Shown here in pieces: positions 1 to 7,919 of a DNA stretch of 25,774 bases. How positions within the stretch are numbered: position 1 is the first letter of the stretch; the number at the start of each line of letters is the position of its first letter. The notes below the pieces were generated by a model, which saw only the letters and a program-made list of their open reading frames with translations, was not told the origin of the DNA and searched no databases. This DNA is from Pseudomonadota bacterium (GTDB lineage: Bacteria; Pseudomonadota; Alphaproteobacteria; Rhizobiales; Rhizobiaceae): the NCBI GenBank assembly GCA_023435335.1, contig JAEYRU010000300.1:1-25774 (forward strand), read 5' to 3'. The position numbers were made by a program, and so were the translations under genes.

Positions 1-10
1 ATGTCCCTGT

Positions 11-250
11 TCATCCCCTACCTTCTTCTTGCGTGCCCGCCGCGGCGAGCGAAATGAAACGTAAAAGGGAGGCTCCACGGGTGTGGGTTTTCATGAAGCC
101 TCTAACTGCTGCCCGAACCGCCGCAGAGGCCCTCGCGCCGAGATAGGCGCGCCGCCACAGCCGCAGTCGGACGTCGAGCCCGATCGGATCGCAAGAGGCC
201 AGTTCGCGTAGAGAATTCGGCCGTGAACGCGGATCATCGTAATTTCGCAT
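11..250 (-). CDS. possible small Arg/Ala-rich protein (79 aa), doubtful
   Basis: This is a reverse-strand reading frame starting at an ATG (248-250) with a good Shine-Dalgarno (GGAGG, about 4 nt upstream). It begins MRNYDDPRSRPNSLREL and has a basic, alanine-rich helix-like middle (residues about 26-50, rich in R and A). I recognise no family. The middle loosely recalls small rhizobial proteins with a D-x-R-x-R-x-x-R pattern, but that is only an impression. High-GC DNA readily produces Arg/Ala-rich spurious frames, so the ribosome binding site is the main support. The rest of 1-563 holds nothing else I can support. Confidence 0.3.
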   Translation of the reverse strand: MRNYDDPRSRPNSLRELASCDPIGLDVRLRLWRRAYLGARASAAVRAAVRGFMKTHTRGASLLRFISLAAAGTQEEGRG

Positions 251-563
251 GAGCCCTCCGATGGCGGCATCCCGGATCGGTTTGGACCGGCGGGATGCGA
301 CATGCAGCAAGGATGGCCGCCGATTCTTTGGGAATTGTTGGGAAACCCGATTCCGCCGCGGAAGGGAGGCGACCGCCTTCGTCCCGGCCCGCTGCCTGAA
401 CCGCAAGCCGGTCAGTTGGCCCTGGCAAGCTGACGATCAGTACGCCCGCATGCGGCGTCGCCCACGCACAATCTGATTCTCAAACAATCGTGCAACAATC
501 GCAGCCTAACCGGTCCTCCGTGCCGCACCGCACGCTTCGTGCGAAGCGCGGCGGGAGGATGCC

Positions 564-1301
564 ATGGAACCACAGTCCCTTCACCGTCTCCCCGGCGGGT
601 CGATCGACTACGATTTCTACCGCCGCCGTGCGGCTGACATCCGGGCGGACAGCTTCTCATCGCTCATCAGCGGCCGCGCCGCTCCCGCGCTTGCCCTGGC
701 GACAATCATTCTGGTCCTGATCCTGATGTTCACGGGCCGCGCACCGGCCGGCGAAGCGGCGGCGCCGCACTCGTCGGACAGGGCGACGGACCGGGCGGTG
801 GTTCTGCCCGGAACCGAATACCAGCTGGATCTCGGATCATCGTCCGGATCGGAGATGTCCTCGTTGCGGCGCGATCGCCTCTTGAAGGCCATCGCCGGAT
901 GGCTGGCGTACGAATTCGATCGTCGTCCGCTCAAGACCTTGCCGGAGGTTGCTTTCGTTTCGCCCCAACGCATGGCCGGACTGCGCTTCCGGGATGTGCC
1001 ATCGGATCATTCCGGGGGCGAGGGCTCCGAAGTCCTCGCTGTCTATGACGACGAGGCAAGGACCATCTACCTGCCGAACGGCTGGACGGGGCGAACGCCG
1101 GCCGAACTCTCGGTGCTGGTCCACGAGATGGTCCATCATCTGCAGAATGAGGCCGAGGAGAAATTCGACTGTCCCGAAGCACGTGAGAAGCAGGCATACG
1201 AGGCACAGCAGAAGTGGCTGATGCTGTTCGGGAGCGATCTGACGGTGGCCTTCGAAATGGACCCCATGACGGTGCTGGTCCGGACGAACTGTTTCTACTG
1301 A
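564..1301 (+). CDS. membrane-anchored putative zinc metallopeptidase-like protein (DUF6647-like)
   Basis: The 245-aa protein has a cytosolic N-terminus (1-38), one hydrophobic segment at about 39-57, and a soluble, probably periplasmic, domain. The domain carries an HExxH motif (HEMVHHLQ, residues 187-194) followed by C203 and an E/A/Y-rich helix (CPEAREKQAYEAQQKWL) that may supply a third zinc ligand. C203 and C243 could form a disulfide. The layout resembles the uncharacterised DUF6647 family, a name given from memory. The stretch before the membrane segment (IDYDFYRRRAADIRADSF) looks like a short rhizobial motif usually seen in tiny stand-alone proteins. The start is supported by GGGAGG 6 nt upstream. 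A hairpin at 1325-1352 separates it from the convergent regulator gene. Protease activity is inferred from the motif only. Confidence 0.7.
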   Translation: MEPQSLHRLPGGSIDYDFYRRRAADIRADSFSSLISGRAAPALALATIILVLILMFTGRAPAGEAAAPHSSDRATDRAVVLPGTEYQLDLGSSSGSEMSSLRRDRLLKAIAGWLAYEFDRRPLKTLPEVAFVSPQRMAGLRFRDVPSDHSGGEGSEVLAVYDDEARTIYLPNGWTGRTPAELSVLVHEMVHHLQNEAEEKFDCPEAREKQAYEAQQKWLMLFGSDLTVAFEMDPMTVLVRTNCFY

Positions 1302-1324
1302 CCAGCGGGGGACGTTTCTTGTGC

Positions 1325-1352
1325 GGCGCCGGAGTCCGGGCGCGCCGGCGCC
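1325..1352. terminator. GC-rich hairpin between convergent genes
   Basis: Perfect 8-bp inverted repeat (GGCGCCGG / CCGGCGCC) with a 12-nt loop, sitting in the 51-bp gap between two convergent genes and abutting the stop codon of the reverse gene. There is no T-tract. It is likely a bidirectional transcription end. Confidence 0.45.
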
Positions 1353-2996
1353 TCAGCCGAACCGGTCGAGCAGCCCGGGATGCGTTGCGGCTACCTCGTC
1401 CGGCACCGCCGCCGTTCCGAAACGTCTGACCACGAGCGTGAGGGGCGTCAGAATGCTGTTCGCCCTGTGCTCCGGGTCGCTGAAGAGCCTCGCGGAGACA
1501 TAATTGTTCATCTTCAGCAAGGCAGCCGCCTTCTCGCGTGCAAGCAATCGCACGACTGCCTTCGCCCGGATCGACAATCGGTCGGGGTCGGCGAACATCG
1601 GCTCGTAGAAGAACAAGGCCGCGCCCGAAACGCGATACAGTTGCCGTTTGGCCTCTGCCAGGCCCTCGAAGTCGGCCACCGCTCGCAACGCCTGCATCTT
1701 GATCGTGAGGGTGTAGAGATGCGCTTTCGAACCTCGTTCAACCAGGTTCAGCGCCTGATCGATGCAGCGCAAAGCAGCCTCCGTTTCGCCCGCGAATGCG
1801 CGCAGTTGGCCGACGATCGAGAGCGAGCCCGCCGCCGAGACCGTCGACTTGTACGCCTCCTCCGCCAGATCCCGCGCGAGCGAAGCATATCCGCGGTCCA
1901 GGAAATGCAGGAGCTTCGCGGCCATTATGGCGTATTCCGGCTGGGACTGGACATGCGGCAACGCGGCAAGAACCAGCGACTCGATGTCGTCCTCGTCCTG
2001 GGCCCGGTCGTCGATTCCGTTCTGGAACAGGACATGGCCGAAGCTGACGTACTTCGAGTGTATCTGCGTGGCGTACATGATCTTGAGGGCGGCATCCTCG
2101 GGGTTGTCCTTCAGCAGCCCTCTCAACCGTTCCTCGTTCTCCTTCCAGGCCGCAACATATCTGGCCGTGTGAATCGCCTCGAGCTTCTGCAGGCGCTGGT
2201 CGTTGTCTGCCAGGGTGCCATGCTCGTGGTCCGGTTGTGCCGACGCCAGATGCATCAGCACCGGCAGCGGTATGTCGGTTCCGGTCTCCGCCGCAAGCAT
2301 ACGCCAGATTCGCTCCAGAAGTTGTCTGGCAAGCTCGGCGGCGGATCGAACCGCGTCGGCAGGCTGGCCCCCGGGCAGCGCCACGCGGTGGATGGCAAGT
2401 ATGCGCCCTGAGCGGAACTCGCGCGCCGTGGCGACGCAGTTCACCAACCCGCCTTCATCGAAGAACGTCAGCCCTATCGAAAGGGTGGGAACCCTGTCCC
2501 TGAATTCAGCCGCCGGCGGACAGTCCGGCAGCAGCACCGCGCGCTGCTCGGGCGGCAGATCGGCCCGCAGCGACCCGAGCAGATCGGCCGCGAACCTCTC
2601 CGCCAGGCCCCTGCTGTCCGCCAGATTGTCGAGTCCCCTGAGCGGCCCCACGATGAGATATGCATCGGCGTCATCGGCTCCGATGCCGGGGCCGCGCCCG
2701 ATCCACACGTAGCCCTCGCCGTAGCGCGTGGCAATGTAGCGCGGGTTGCGTGCATTGTCCGCAAGCTTCTGGCGCAACCGGTTGACGAGGAAGTCGATGT
2801 TGCGGTCGTTCTTGTCCGAGCCTTGACCGGCAAGCGCATCGAGAATCTGGTCGCGGGTGAAGACGCGGTTCGGATGTTGCGTCAGCCTCGCGAGTATCAC
2901 CTTCTCGGAACGCGTGAAGACAACCCGATGGCCGTTTGCGTCCTCGGCGAACGAGCAGTCGGGCGACAGCCTGAAGCCGGCACGGTCTTCGCTCAT
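1353..2996 (-). CDS. OmpR/CadC-type winged-helix transcriptional regulator with C-terminal helical repeat region
   Basis: The N-terminal part (about residues 10-100 from the chosen start) is a Trans_reg_C winged helix: VVFTRSEKVILARLTQHPNR, then FTRDQILDAL, then NIDFLVNRLRQKL and the typical IATRYGEGYVWIG wing. There is no receiver domain. An alpha/beta segment follows (YLIVGPLRGLDNLADSRG onward), then a long helical C-terminus resembling TPR-type repeats, as in CadC/HilA-like and cyclase-linked regulators. I see no membrane segment, so it should be soluble. The ligand and targets are unknown. I chose the start at 2996 (MSEDRAGF, 547 aa) because an in-frame ATG at 3053 adds a tail unlike the family and lacks a well-spaced ribosome site. 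It is divergent from the homocysteine methyltransferase gene, but nothing shows that it controls it. Confidence 0.8.
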   Translation of the reverse strand: MSEDRAGFRLSPDCSFAEDANGHRVVFTRSEKVILARLTQHPNRVFTRDQILDALAGQGSDKNDRNIDFLVNRLRQKLADNARNPRYIATRYGEGYVWIGRGPGIGADDADAYLIVGPLRGLDNLADSRGLAERFAADLLGSLRADLPPEQRAVLLPDCPPAAEFRDRVPTLSIGLTFFDEGGLVNCVATAREFRSGRILAIHRVALPGGQPADAVRSAAELARQLLERIWRMLAAETGTDIPLPVLMHLASAQPDHEHGTLADNDQRLQKLEAIHTARYVAAWKENEERLRGLLKDNPEDAALKIMYATQIHSKYVSFGHVLFQNGIDDRAQDEDDIESLVLAALPHVQSQPEYAIMAAKLLHFLDRGYASLARDLAEEAYKSTVSAAGSLSIVGQLRAFAGETEAALRCIDQALNLVERGSKAHLYTLTIKMQALRAVADFEGLAEAKRQLYRVSGAALFFYEPMFADPDRLSIRAKAVVRLLAREKAAALLKMNNYVSARLFSDPEHRANSILTPLTLVVRRFGTAAVPDEVAATHPGLLDRFG

Positions 2997-3137
2997 CGCC
3001 TTGTCATCCCTCTGCCCGGAGCCGACACTATCAAAATGCCGGCGGCAGTCCATTACGTTGCGGCACTTTCACCTGTTGGCCGGCCGAGATAGCCGCGTCC
3101 GGACCGCCAGCGCAGTGGCCTGGACAGTCAGACGAGC

Positions 3138-3166
3138 TTGACCCGATATAAAGACTTCTTTATATG
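3138..3166 (+). promoter_or_regulatory. sigma70-type promoter containing a SahR/SamR-like palindromic operator (site 1)
   Basis: The palindrome spans 3145-3166: arm GATATAAAGA, centre CT, arm TCTTTATATG, with 9 of 10 arm positions matching. A -35 box TTGACC lies at 3138-3143. Exactly 17 bp later TATATG (3161-3166) forms the -10 box and is also the right end of the palindrome. A repressor on this site would cover the spacer and the -10 box. The same palindrome recurs at 19771-19792 upstream of the methyl-THF methyltransferase. The sequence resembles motifs reported for the ArsR-family methionine-cycle repressors SahR/SamR in Proteobacteria (from memory). No such regulator gene is in this window. 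Confidence 0.8.
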
Positions 3167-3200
3167 GTTATTCCGACAACTCTCTTCGAAAGTGCCGGAC

Positions 3201-4223
3201 ATGCAGAACCGCCTCGAAGCATTGCTTGCGCGCAGGGACGTCCTCCTGGCCGACGGTGCGACCGGAACGAACCTCTTCGCGATGGGCCTCGAGTCCGGCG
3301 AAGCGCCTGAATTGTGGAACGCGAGCGCGCCGGAGAAGGTGCGGGCGCTTCACAAGGGTTTCGTCGACGCCGGCGCCGACATCATCCTGACGAATTCATT
3401 CGGCGGCACCCGCCACCGCCTCAAGCTGCACGACGCGCAGGATCGCGTATTCGAACTGAACCTGAAAGCGGCCCTTATCGCGCGCGCGGTGGCCGACGAA
3501 TCCGGCCGTGACGTGGTCGTGGCCGGCTCGGTCGGCCCGACCGGAGAGTTGCTGATCCCGCTCGGCGCCATGAGCTACGACGAAGCCGTCGACGCCTTCG
3601 TCCGCCAGATCCAGGGCCTGAAGGCCGGAGGCGCGGACGTCGCCTGGATCGAGACGATGTCGTCGCCGGAGGAGATCCGCGCCGCCGCGGAGGCTGCCAT
3701 TCGCGTCGGCCTCCCTTACGTCTTCACAGCGTCATTCGATACCGCCGGCCGCACCATGATGGGACTGGCTCCGAAGGATATTCACACGGTTGCGGATGGC
3801 CTTTCGCAGGCGCCGGTAGGCGTTGGAGCAAATTGCGGCGTAGGCGCCTCCGACATCCTCTCCTCGCTGCTCGACATGAGCAGCGGCCACGAGGACGCCA
3901 CGCTGATCGTGAAGGCAAACTGCGGGATCCCCGAGTTCCGCGGCTCGGAAATCCACTATTCCGGCACGCCGGAACTGATGGCCGACTACGTGCGTCTCGC
4001 GGTGGACAGCGGCGCACGCATCGTCGGCGGCTGCTGCGGCACCGCCTGCGAGCATCTGGGCGCGATGCGGGAGGCGCTCGACGCTCACCGCAAGGGCCCC
4101 CGTCCCAGCGTAGAGGAGGTGGTCAGCCGCATCGGTCCGATGCGCAACAAGACTGCCGCCGAGAGCGGCGCCGGCTCGGGCGAAGGCGCGGCGCGCCGGG
4201 AACGCCGCCGCGCACGCGCCTGA
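3201..4223 (+). CDS. bmt: homocysteine S-methyltransferase (Bmt/BHMT family; homocysteine module of a split methionine synthase)
   Basis: The protein transfers a methyl group to the thiol of homocysteine to give methionine, in the cytoplasm. At 340 aa it is a complete homocysteine-binding TIM barrel. It starts with the family signature DGATGTNLF (19-26) and has LTNSFGGT (63-70), GSVGPTGE (109-116) and the zinc ligands C212 (GANCGVG) and C278/C279 (GGCCGT). Rhizobial homologues are called betaine-homocysteine methyltransferase, but the domain equals the first module of MetH, and the other modules are encoded at 11582 and 19808. The start at 3201 (MQNRLEALLA) matches the family. An in-frame ATG at 3138 is rejected because it would translate through the operator. 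The C-terminus ends in a basic tail (AARRERRRARA) beyond the barrel. The methyl donor (methylcobamide protein or betaine directly) cannot be settled from sequence. Confidence 0.9.
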   Translation: MQNRLEALLARRDVLLADGATGTNLFAMGLESGEAPELWNASAPEKVRALHKGFVDAGADIILTNSFGGTRHRLKLHDAQDRVFELNLKAALIARAVADESGRDVVVAGSVGPTGELLIPLGAMSYDEAVDAFVRQIQGLKAGGADVAWIETMSSPEEIRAAAEAAIRVGLPYVFTASFDTAGRTMMGLAPKDIHTVADGLSQAPVGVGANCGVGASDILSSLLDMSSGHEDATLIVKANCGIPEFRGSEIHYSGTPELMADYVRLAVDSGARIVGGCCGTACEHLGAMREALDAHRKGPRPSVEEVVSRIGPMRNKTAAESGAGSGEGAARRERRRARA

Positions 4224-4228
4224 CATTC

Positions 4229-4259
4229 GGCGGAAGCGGTCTGTACGACCGCCTCCGCC
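4229..4259. terminator. bidirectional hairpin terminator
   Basis: Long inverted repeat in the 42-bp gap between convergent genes: GGCGGA-a-GCGGTC, 5-nt loop TGTAC, GACCGC-c-TCCGCC. That is 12 pairs with one mismatch. It probably ends transcription of both the homocysteine methyltransferase and the PadR gene. Confidence 0.6.
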
Positions 4260-4265
4260 GCGGTT

Positions 4266-4850
4266 TCACAGATCCTCGAGGTCGCGGCGCGCCTTCTTGA
4301 TGATCTCGCGCGCCCTCTCCGACTGCTCCGACGTCCAGCCGCCGCTGCGCAGCTTCGAATGGACCGCCCACCGCAGCGCGCGGAACTCCTCGCCGATCGC
4401 CACGCCGCCCATGCGGCCTGCCACGTGGGCGATCTGCGCGTTGATGCGGTCGAGTTCCGCCCGGTTCTCTTCGAGATACGCCCTGCCCTGCTCCGTGATC
4501 CTGTGCAGGCGCTTGTTGCCGTCCGCCTCGGAGGCGACCAGATCGGCCTCTTCCAGCATCTGCAGCATGGGATAGATGGCGCCCGGGCTCGGGCTGTATG
4601 CCCCGTGGAACTTCGCCTCGATCGCCTTGATGATGTCATAGCCGTGACGCGGCTCCTCCGCGATTAAGCCGAGCACGACAAGCCGCAGCGCGCCTGGATC
4701 GAACGTGCGCGGCCCGCGCCCGCCGAAAGGCCCGCCGCGATGGCGCCCGAACGGCCCGCCCCGACCATGAGGCCTCCCCCCGCCGCCGCCTTCGTGTCCG
4801 CTCATGCGCCAGTGCGCGCCGCAATTCATCTGGTGTCCTTTGCCAAACAT
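4266..4850 (-). CDS. PadR-family regulator, YqjI/NfeR-like, with His/Gly-rich N-terminus
   Basis: The 194-aa protein has a His/Gly/Arg-rich N-terminal extension (1-53, with a Cys at position 10 and several His). A PadR winged helix follows (about 54-130), containing LRLVVLGLIAEEPRHGYDI, SPSPGAIYPMLQMLEE and a C-terminal dimerisation helix (about 131-194). The order and motifs match E. coli YqjI (NfeR), a metal-responsive repressor whose Cys/His-rich extension is linked to nickel/iron sensing. Here the extension is richer in Gly/Arg and has few Cys, so metal sensing is inference. The start is supported by AGGAG 7 nt upstream. The promoter region holds three phased GATATATC-like elements (4877-4916), suggesting autoregulation. 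An MFS transporter is divergent. Confidence 0.85.
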   Translation of the reverse strand: MFGKGHQMNCGAHWRMSGHEGGGGGRPHGRGGPFGRHRGGPFGGRGPRTFDPGALRLVVLGLIAEEPRHGYDIIKAIEAKFHGAYSPSPGAIYPMLQMLEEADLVASEADGNKRLHRITEQGRAYLEENRAELDRINAQIAHVAGRMGGVAIGEEFRALRWAVHSKLRSGGWTSEQSERAREIIKKARRDLEDL

Positions 4851-4876
4851 GAAAAACTCCTGTCTCTCTCGTGAAC

Positions 4877-4923
4877 GATATGTCTGATGAAAGATATATC
4901 TTATCGACGATATATCTTTTCAA
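4877..4923 (-). promoter_or_regulatory. triple 16-bp-phased operator and promoter of the PadR gene
   Basis: GATATGTC (4877-4884), GATATATC (4893-4900) and GATATATC (4909-4916) repeat with an exact 16-bp period. The middle copy extends to the perfect palindrome AAGATATATCTT (4891-4902). On the reverse strand TTGAAA (4923-4918) could be a -35 box, with a -10-like GATATATC 17-19 bp further on, so the operator overlaps the promoter. YqjI-type PadR proteins bind AT-rich repeats near their own promoter. Confidence 0.65.
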
Positions 4924-5116
4924 GAGAGAATGCGCAGAGAAAAATCGGAAAGGGAGCGCTCATGCGGTACCGCCCACACGGCCTCCGCGACTCGTCCGGA
5001 CGGCCGGTTCGCCCCGACGGCTTCGCCAGTTCTTAATCTATTTGCGCGATGATGTTCTTCACCAGCGACTGGGGGCGAAGTGCTGCCCTGGGGGCCAGGT
5101 CGCAAGGAGAAGAGAC

Positions 5117-6409
5117 ATGCACGGTACGGTGCAAGTGCGTTTGCCGGGACGCCAGATCGCGGCGCTCCCGCATGCCTATTTGATGTTGGTCCTCCTCAGC
5201 CTGGCCAACATGTTCAACTTCATGGACCGGGTCCTGTTTTCCGTCCTGCTTGAACCCATCAAGGTGGAACTGGCTCTCAACGACAGCCAGATGGGCCTGC
5301 TCGGCGGAATTGCGTTCGGCATTTCCTACGGCGTTGCAAGCCTCTTCATGGGACGCCTCGCCGACACCCGGAACCGCGTGACGGTGCTGACTTCGGCCCT
5401 GGCGTTCTGGAGCGCGGCCTCGGCGCTGAGCGGACAGGCGATGAGCTTCGCACAGATGTTCGCCGCGCGCGGCGCAGTCGGCATCGGCGTGTCAGCCTGC
5501 CCGCCCACCGCGCATTCGCTGATCGGCGACTACTTTCCGCCCGAGCGCCGCTCGCTGGCGCTGGCAATCTTCACCGCCATCGGCACCAGCGGAACGATCG
5601 TTGGCCTCGTCCTTGGCGGTCTGGCACTGGAGGCCTTCGGCTGGCGCGGCGCCTTCATCGCGTTCGGAGTTGCGGGCGTGGTGTTCGCACCGGTCGCGTG
5701 GCTTATCCTGCGCGAGCCCGAGCGCGGAACGTTCGAGCACGCCGGCGAAGTTGCGCTCGGGTGGGGCGAGTCGCTCCGGCTCCTGCTGTCGCGCCCCACG
5801 GTGCGCAGCCTGCTCATCGCCATGCCGCTGGTCATGTCGTTCGGGGGGATCGCCACCTGGGTTCCGCCCTATCTGCAGCGCTCGCTCAACATTTCGGCGG
5901 CTGACGTAGGCGCATATGGCGGCCTCAGCCTGGGCCTCGGCCTCGTTCTCGGAACGCTGGGGGGCGGACTGATCGTGAACGCGTTGCGCAAGCATGATCC
6001 GTTATGGGAGTTCCGCTGGCCTGCGGTGGCCACCGCGGCCGCGGTCCTGCTCCTCGTCCCGTTCGCATTCGTGCAGAGCGAAGCGCTGAGCTACATACTG
6101 CTGTTCCTGGCCTTCTTCGCGGCGGGCACGAGCTTCGGACCCGCGCTCGCCTGCATGCTCGTGGTGGCCGAACCGCGGCTGCGCGGCTCGATGGTCTCAC
6201 TCAACGTGCTGGCCACCGCGCTGGTATCCTACGGCGTCACGCCCGCGCTGATCGGCTTCGTCAGCGATCTCCTGATCCGCTTCGGCTTCGGCGAAGCCGA
6301 CGGCGAATCGCTGCGCTATGCCCTGCTCTGCTCGCTGGTTCTGCCGACGCTCGCGGTCGTGTTCTTCCTTCGCGCCAGCCGCACTGCGCGGAAGGACACC
6401 GTTCTCTAG
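5117..6409 (+). CDS. MFS transporter (spinster-like family)
   Basis: A 430-aa inner-membrane protein with about 12 hydrophobic segments. Early motifs are NMFNFMDRVLFSVLLEPIK (about 35-53), GLLGGIAFGISYG, and the MFS motif A equivalent GRLADTRNR between helices 2 and 3. GAVGIGVSACPPTAHSLIGDYFPPERR follows, typical of spinster-type alphaproteobacterial MFS proteins. Substrate unknown. The start is chosen at 5117 because AAGGAG lies 8 nt upstream; the open frame extends further upstream but runs through the PadR operator. It could be controlled by the divergent PadR protein, although the operator is 200 bp away. Its TAG stop shares CTAG with the convergent Fe-S protein gene. Confidence 0.85.
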   Translation: MHGTVQVRLPGRQIAALPHAYLMLVLLSLANMFNFMDRVLFSVLLEPIKVELALNDSQMGLLGGIAFGISYGVASLFMGRLADTRNRVTVLTSALAFWSAASALSGQAMSFAQMFAARGAVGIGVSACPPTAHSLIGDYFPPERRSLALAIFTAIGTSGTIVGLVLGGLALEAFGWRGAFIAFGVAGVVFAPVAWLILREPERGTFEHAGEVALGWGESLRLLLSRPTVRSLLIAMPLVMSFGGIATWVPPYLQRSLNISAADVGAYGGLSLGLGLVLGTLGGGLIVNALRKHDPLWEFRWPAVATAAAVLLLVPFAFVQSEALSYILLFLAFFAAGTSFGPALACMLVVAEPRLRGSMVSLNVLATALVSYGVTPALIGFVSDLLIRFGFGEADGESLRYALLCSLVLPTLAVVFFLRASRTARKDTVL

Positions 6410-7122
6410 AGCCGCCCCGCGCATCCCACGAACCGGGCCTGATGATAGGCTCGCACCTCGGATGGATAGCGGTAGGGCTCACCGTAGGGGCAGGCGTTGC
6501 GTGCCCCGCAGCCTTCCGTCATGCAGATCTCACCGCGGTCTGACTTGAGGTAGCTGACGCACGCCTCATACGCGAAGCCTGCCACGGAATATGCATCGAC
6601 AGGACAGGCGGAAAGGCATGGTTTTCCGTGACATAGGTCGCAAAGATGAACCGGTGGTTCGACCGGTGCAAAAGGCCATTCCGCATCGAACAGCAGCGCT
6701 CCGCGATAGGCATGCCAAAGCCCGTACTGCGGATGCATGAGGATGCCGAGCGGCGACGGCTTGAGCCCCTCGGCACGCATCGCCCATTGCTGGAACGGCA
6801 GGAACGGCTTTTCGAACGGGAACACCGCCCGCGCCCCGAAGCGCCGTGCGACCTCGCCGATGGCTTCGCGCGACCAGGTGTCGAGCGGATCGGAGGCAGC
6901 CTGGGATTGATCGTCGTTCCAGCGTTGGAGGTGCGGCCAGATCGAGGCGCCGGCCTGCCCGACGAGCAAAGCGGCACGCGCAGGCGCTCCGGTCGGACCG
7001 GACGGAGCGTCCTCCAGCGTTTCGAACGAAAATCCGCCGCGCAGGATCAACCCATGCTTCGCCAGTGCGGCCGCAATCTTGCCCGGATCGATGGTGGCCC
7101 CGGTCGAAAGCGGCGTCATCAC
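6406..7122 (-). CDS. Fe-S protein with ferredoxin-like Cys clusters (QueG-like C-terminus)
   Basis: The protein is 238 aa from GTG (7122), or 237 aa from the ATG right behind it (7119). The N-terminal about 110 residues include a LLVGQAGASIWPHLQRW segment. The C-terminal half contains GLWHAYRGALLF and the cluster CDLCHGKPCLSACP (C161, C164, C169, C173), then C188, C200, C205 and C211. This supports one or two 4Fe-4S clusters. The arrangement recalls the ferredoxin part of epoxyqueuosine reductase QueG, but the protein is too short and lacks a clear cobalamin domain, so its reaction is unknown. Its start overlaps the dienelactone hydrolase stop (GTGATG), so the two are translationally coupled. 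Confidence 0.75.
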   Translation of the reverse strand: MMTPLSTGATIDPGKIAAALAKHGLILRGGFSFETLEDAPSGPTGAPARAALLVGQAGASIWPHLQRWNDDQSQAASDPLDTWSREAIGEVARRFGARAVFPFEKPFLPFQQWAMRAEGLKPSPLGILMHPQYGLWHAYRGALLFDAEWPFAPVEPPVHLCDLCHGKPCLSACPVDAYSVAGFAYEACVSYLKSDRGEICMTEGCGARNACPYGEPYRYPSEVRAYHQARFVGCAGRL

Positions 7123-7859
7123 CGCTCGGCCAGCGTCTCGGCGAACAGTGTCAGCAGCCGCTTCCAGTGCCGCTCCGCGCCGGCTTCGCTGAACACGCGG
7201 TGGTCCGGGACCGCCCAGCCGTGTTCCATCCCGACATAGTTCTCCAGCACATAGTCGACCTCGGCCTCGGCAAAGGACTGGGCCAGCCGCGCCGCCTGTT
7301 CCGGTGGAAAGCTGCGGTCGACGCCTGCCGCGCCCACATAGACGCGCGCCTTTATCTTCGCGGCTCGCAGGTGCGGACTGTCCTCGGCGTCGCTGGCGAG
7401 ATTACCGCCGTGGAAACTCGCCGCAGCTACGATGCGATCCGGGTAGGCGGCCGCGGCGTTGAGCGCCCTCGCCCCGCCCATGCAATAGCCGACGGCGCCG
7501 ACCTTGCCGTTCGCGCCATGCGATGCCAGCGCATCGAGAAACGCGCCGGTGTCCGCGATTGTCATCGCCTGCGTGGTCGCACCCAACATCTGGCGCAGTT
7601 GCGCGCCGGTCCTCTCGTCGGCGAAGGCGGTCTTGGCATCGAACGGCCCGTAATCACCGAAACGATAGAAGAGATCAGGCACCAACACTGCATAACCTTC
7701 GCCCGCGAGCCGCTCCGCCATCTGGTCGAGCGCCGGGCGCGGACCGAATGCATCCATGTAGAGGATGACGCCGGCCGCACCCGGATTCGCGTCCGGCACC
7801 ACCAGCGTGGCCGACGCCACGCCATCGGCCGTCTCGATCCGGATCTGCTGCCGCTTCAT
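7119..7859 (-). CDS. dienelactone hydrolase family protein
   Basis: The 246-aa alpha/beta-hydrolase keeps the whole DLH triad: nucleophile C126 in GYCMGG, D181 in GVDRSFPP and H213 in MEHGWAVPD. It is probably a cytosolic ester or lactone hydrolase; the natural substrate is not predictable. The start at 7859 (MKRQQIRIET) has GGAGG 7 nt upstream, whereas an in-frame TTG at 7877 includes that ribosome site and is rejected. It overlaps the following Fe-S protein gene by a few bases, so the two form an operon. A strong hairpin (7920-7945) separates it from the upstream mttB gene on the same strand. Confidence 0.88.
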   Translation of the reverse strand: MKRQQIRIETADGVASATLVVPDANPGAAGVILYMDAFGPRPALDQMAERLAGEGYAVLVPDLFYRFGDYGPFDAKTAFADERTGAQLRQMLGATTQAMTIADTGAFLDALASHGANGKVGAVGYCMGGARALNAAAAYPDRIVAAASFHGGNLASDAEDSPHLRAAKIKARVYVGAAGVDRSFPPEQAARLAQSFAEAEVDYVLENYVGMEHGWAVPDHRVFSEAGAERHWKRLLTLFAETLAER

Positions 7860-7919
7860 CCTGTCGCCTCCACGCAAGCCGGCCGCAACCTATACCGATC
7901 CTTCGGCAAGCCTCAATCC

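Noticed and set aside
1..57. An 18-codon frame starting at the first base of the window
   Set aside because: It is too short and has no visible upstream sequence; it could be the tail of a gene or chance.
1380..2411. A 343-codon forward frame opposite the winged-helix regulator gene
   Set aside because: The regulator frame has clear domain motifs; the forward frame is low-complexity and unlike any family.
3138..3200. N-terminal extension of the homocysteine methyltransferase from the ATG at 3138
   Set aside because: It would translate the -35 box, operator and -10 box, and adds a hydrophobic 21-residue segment absent from the family.
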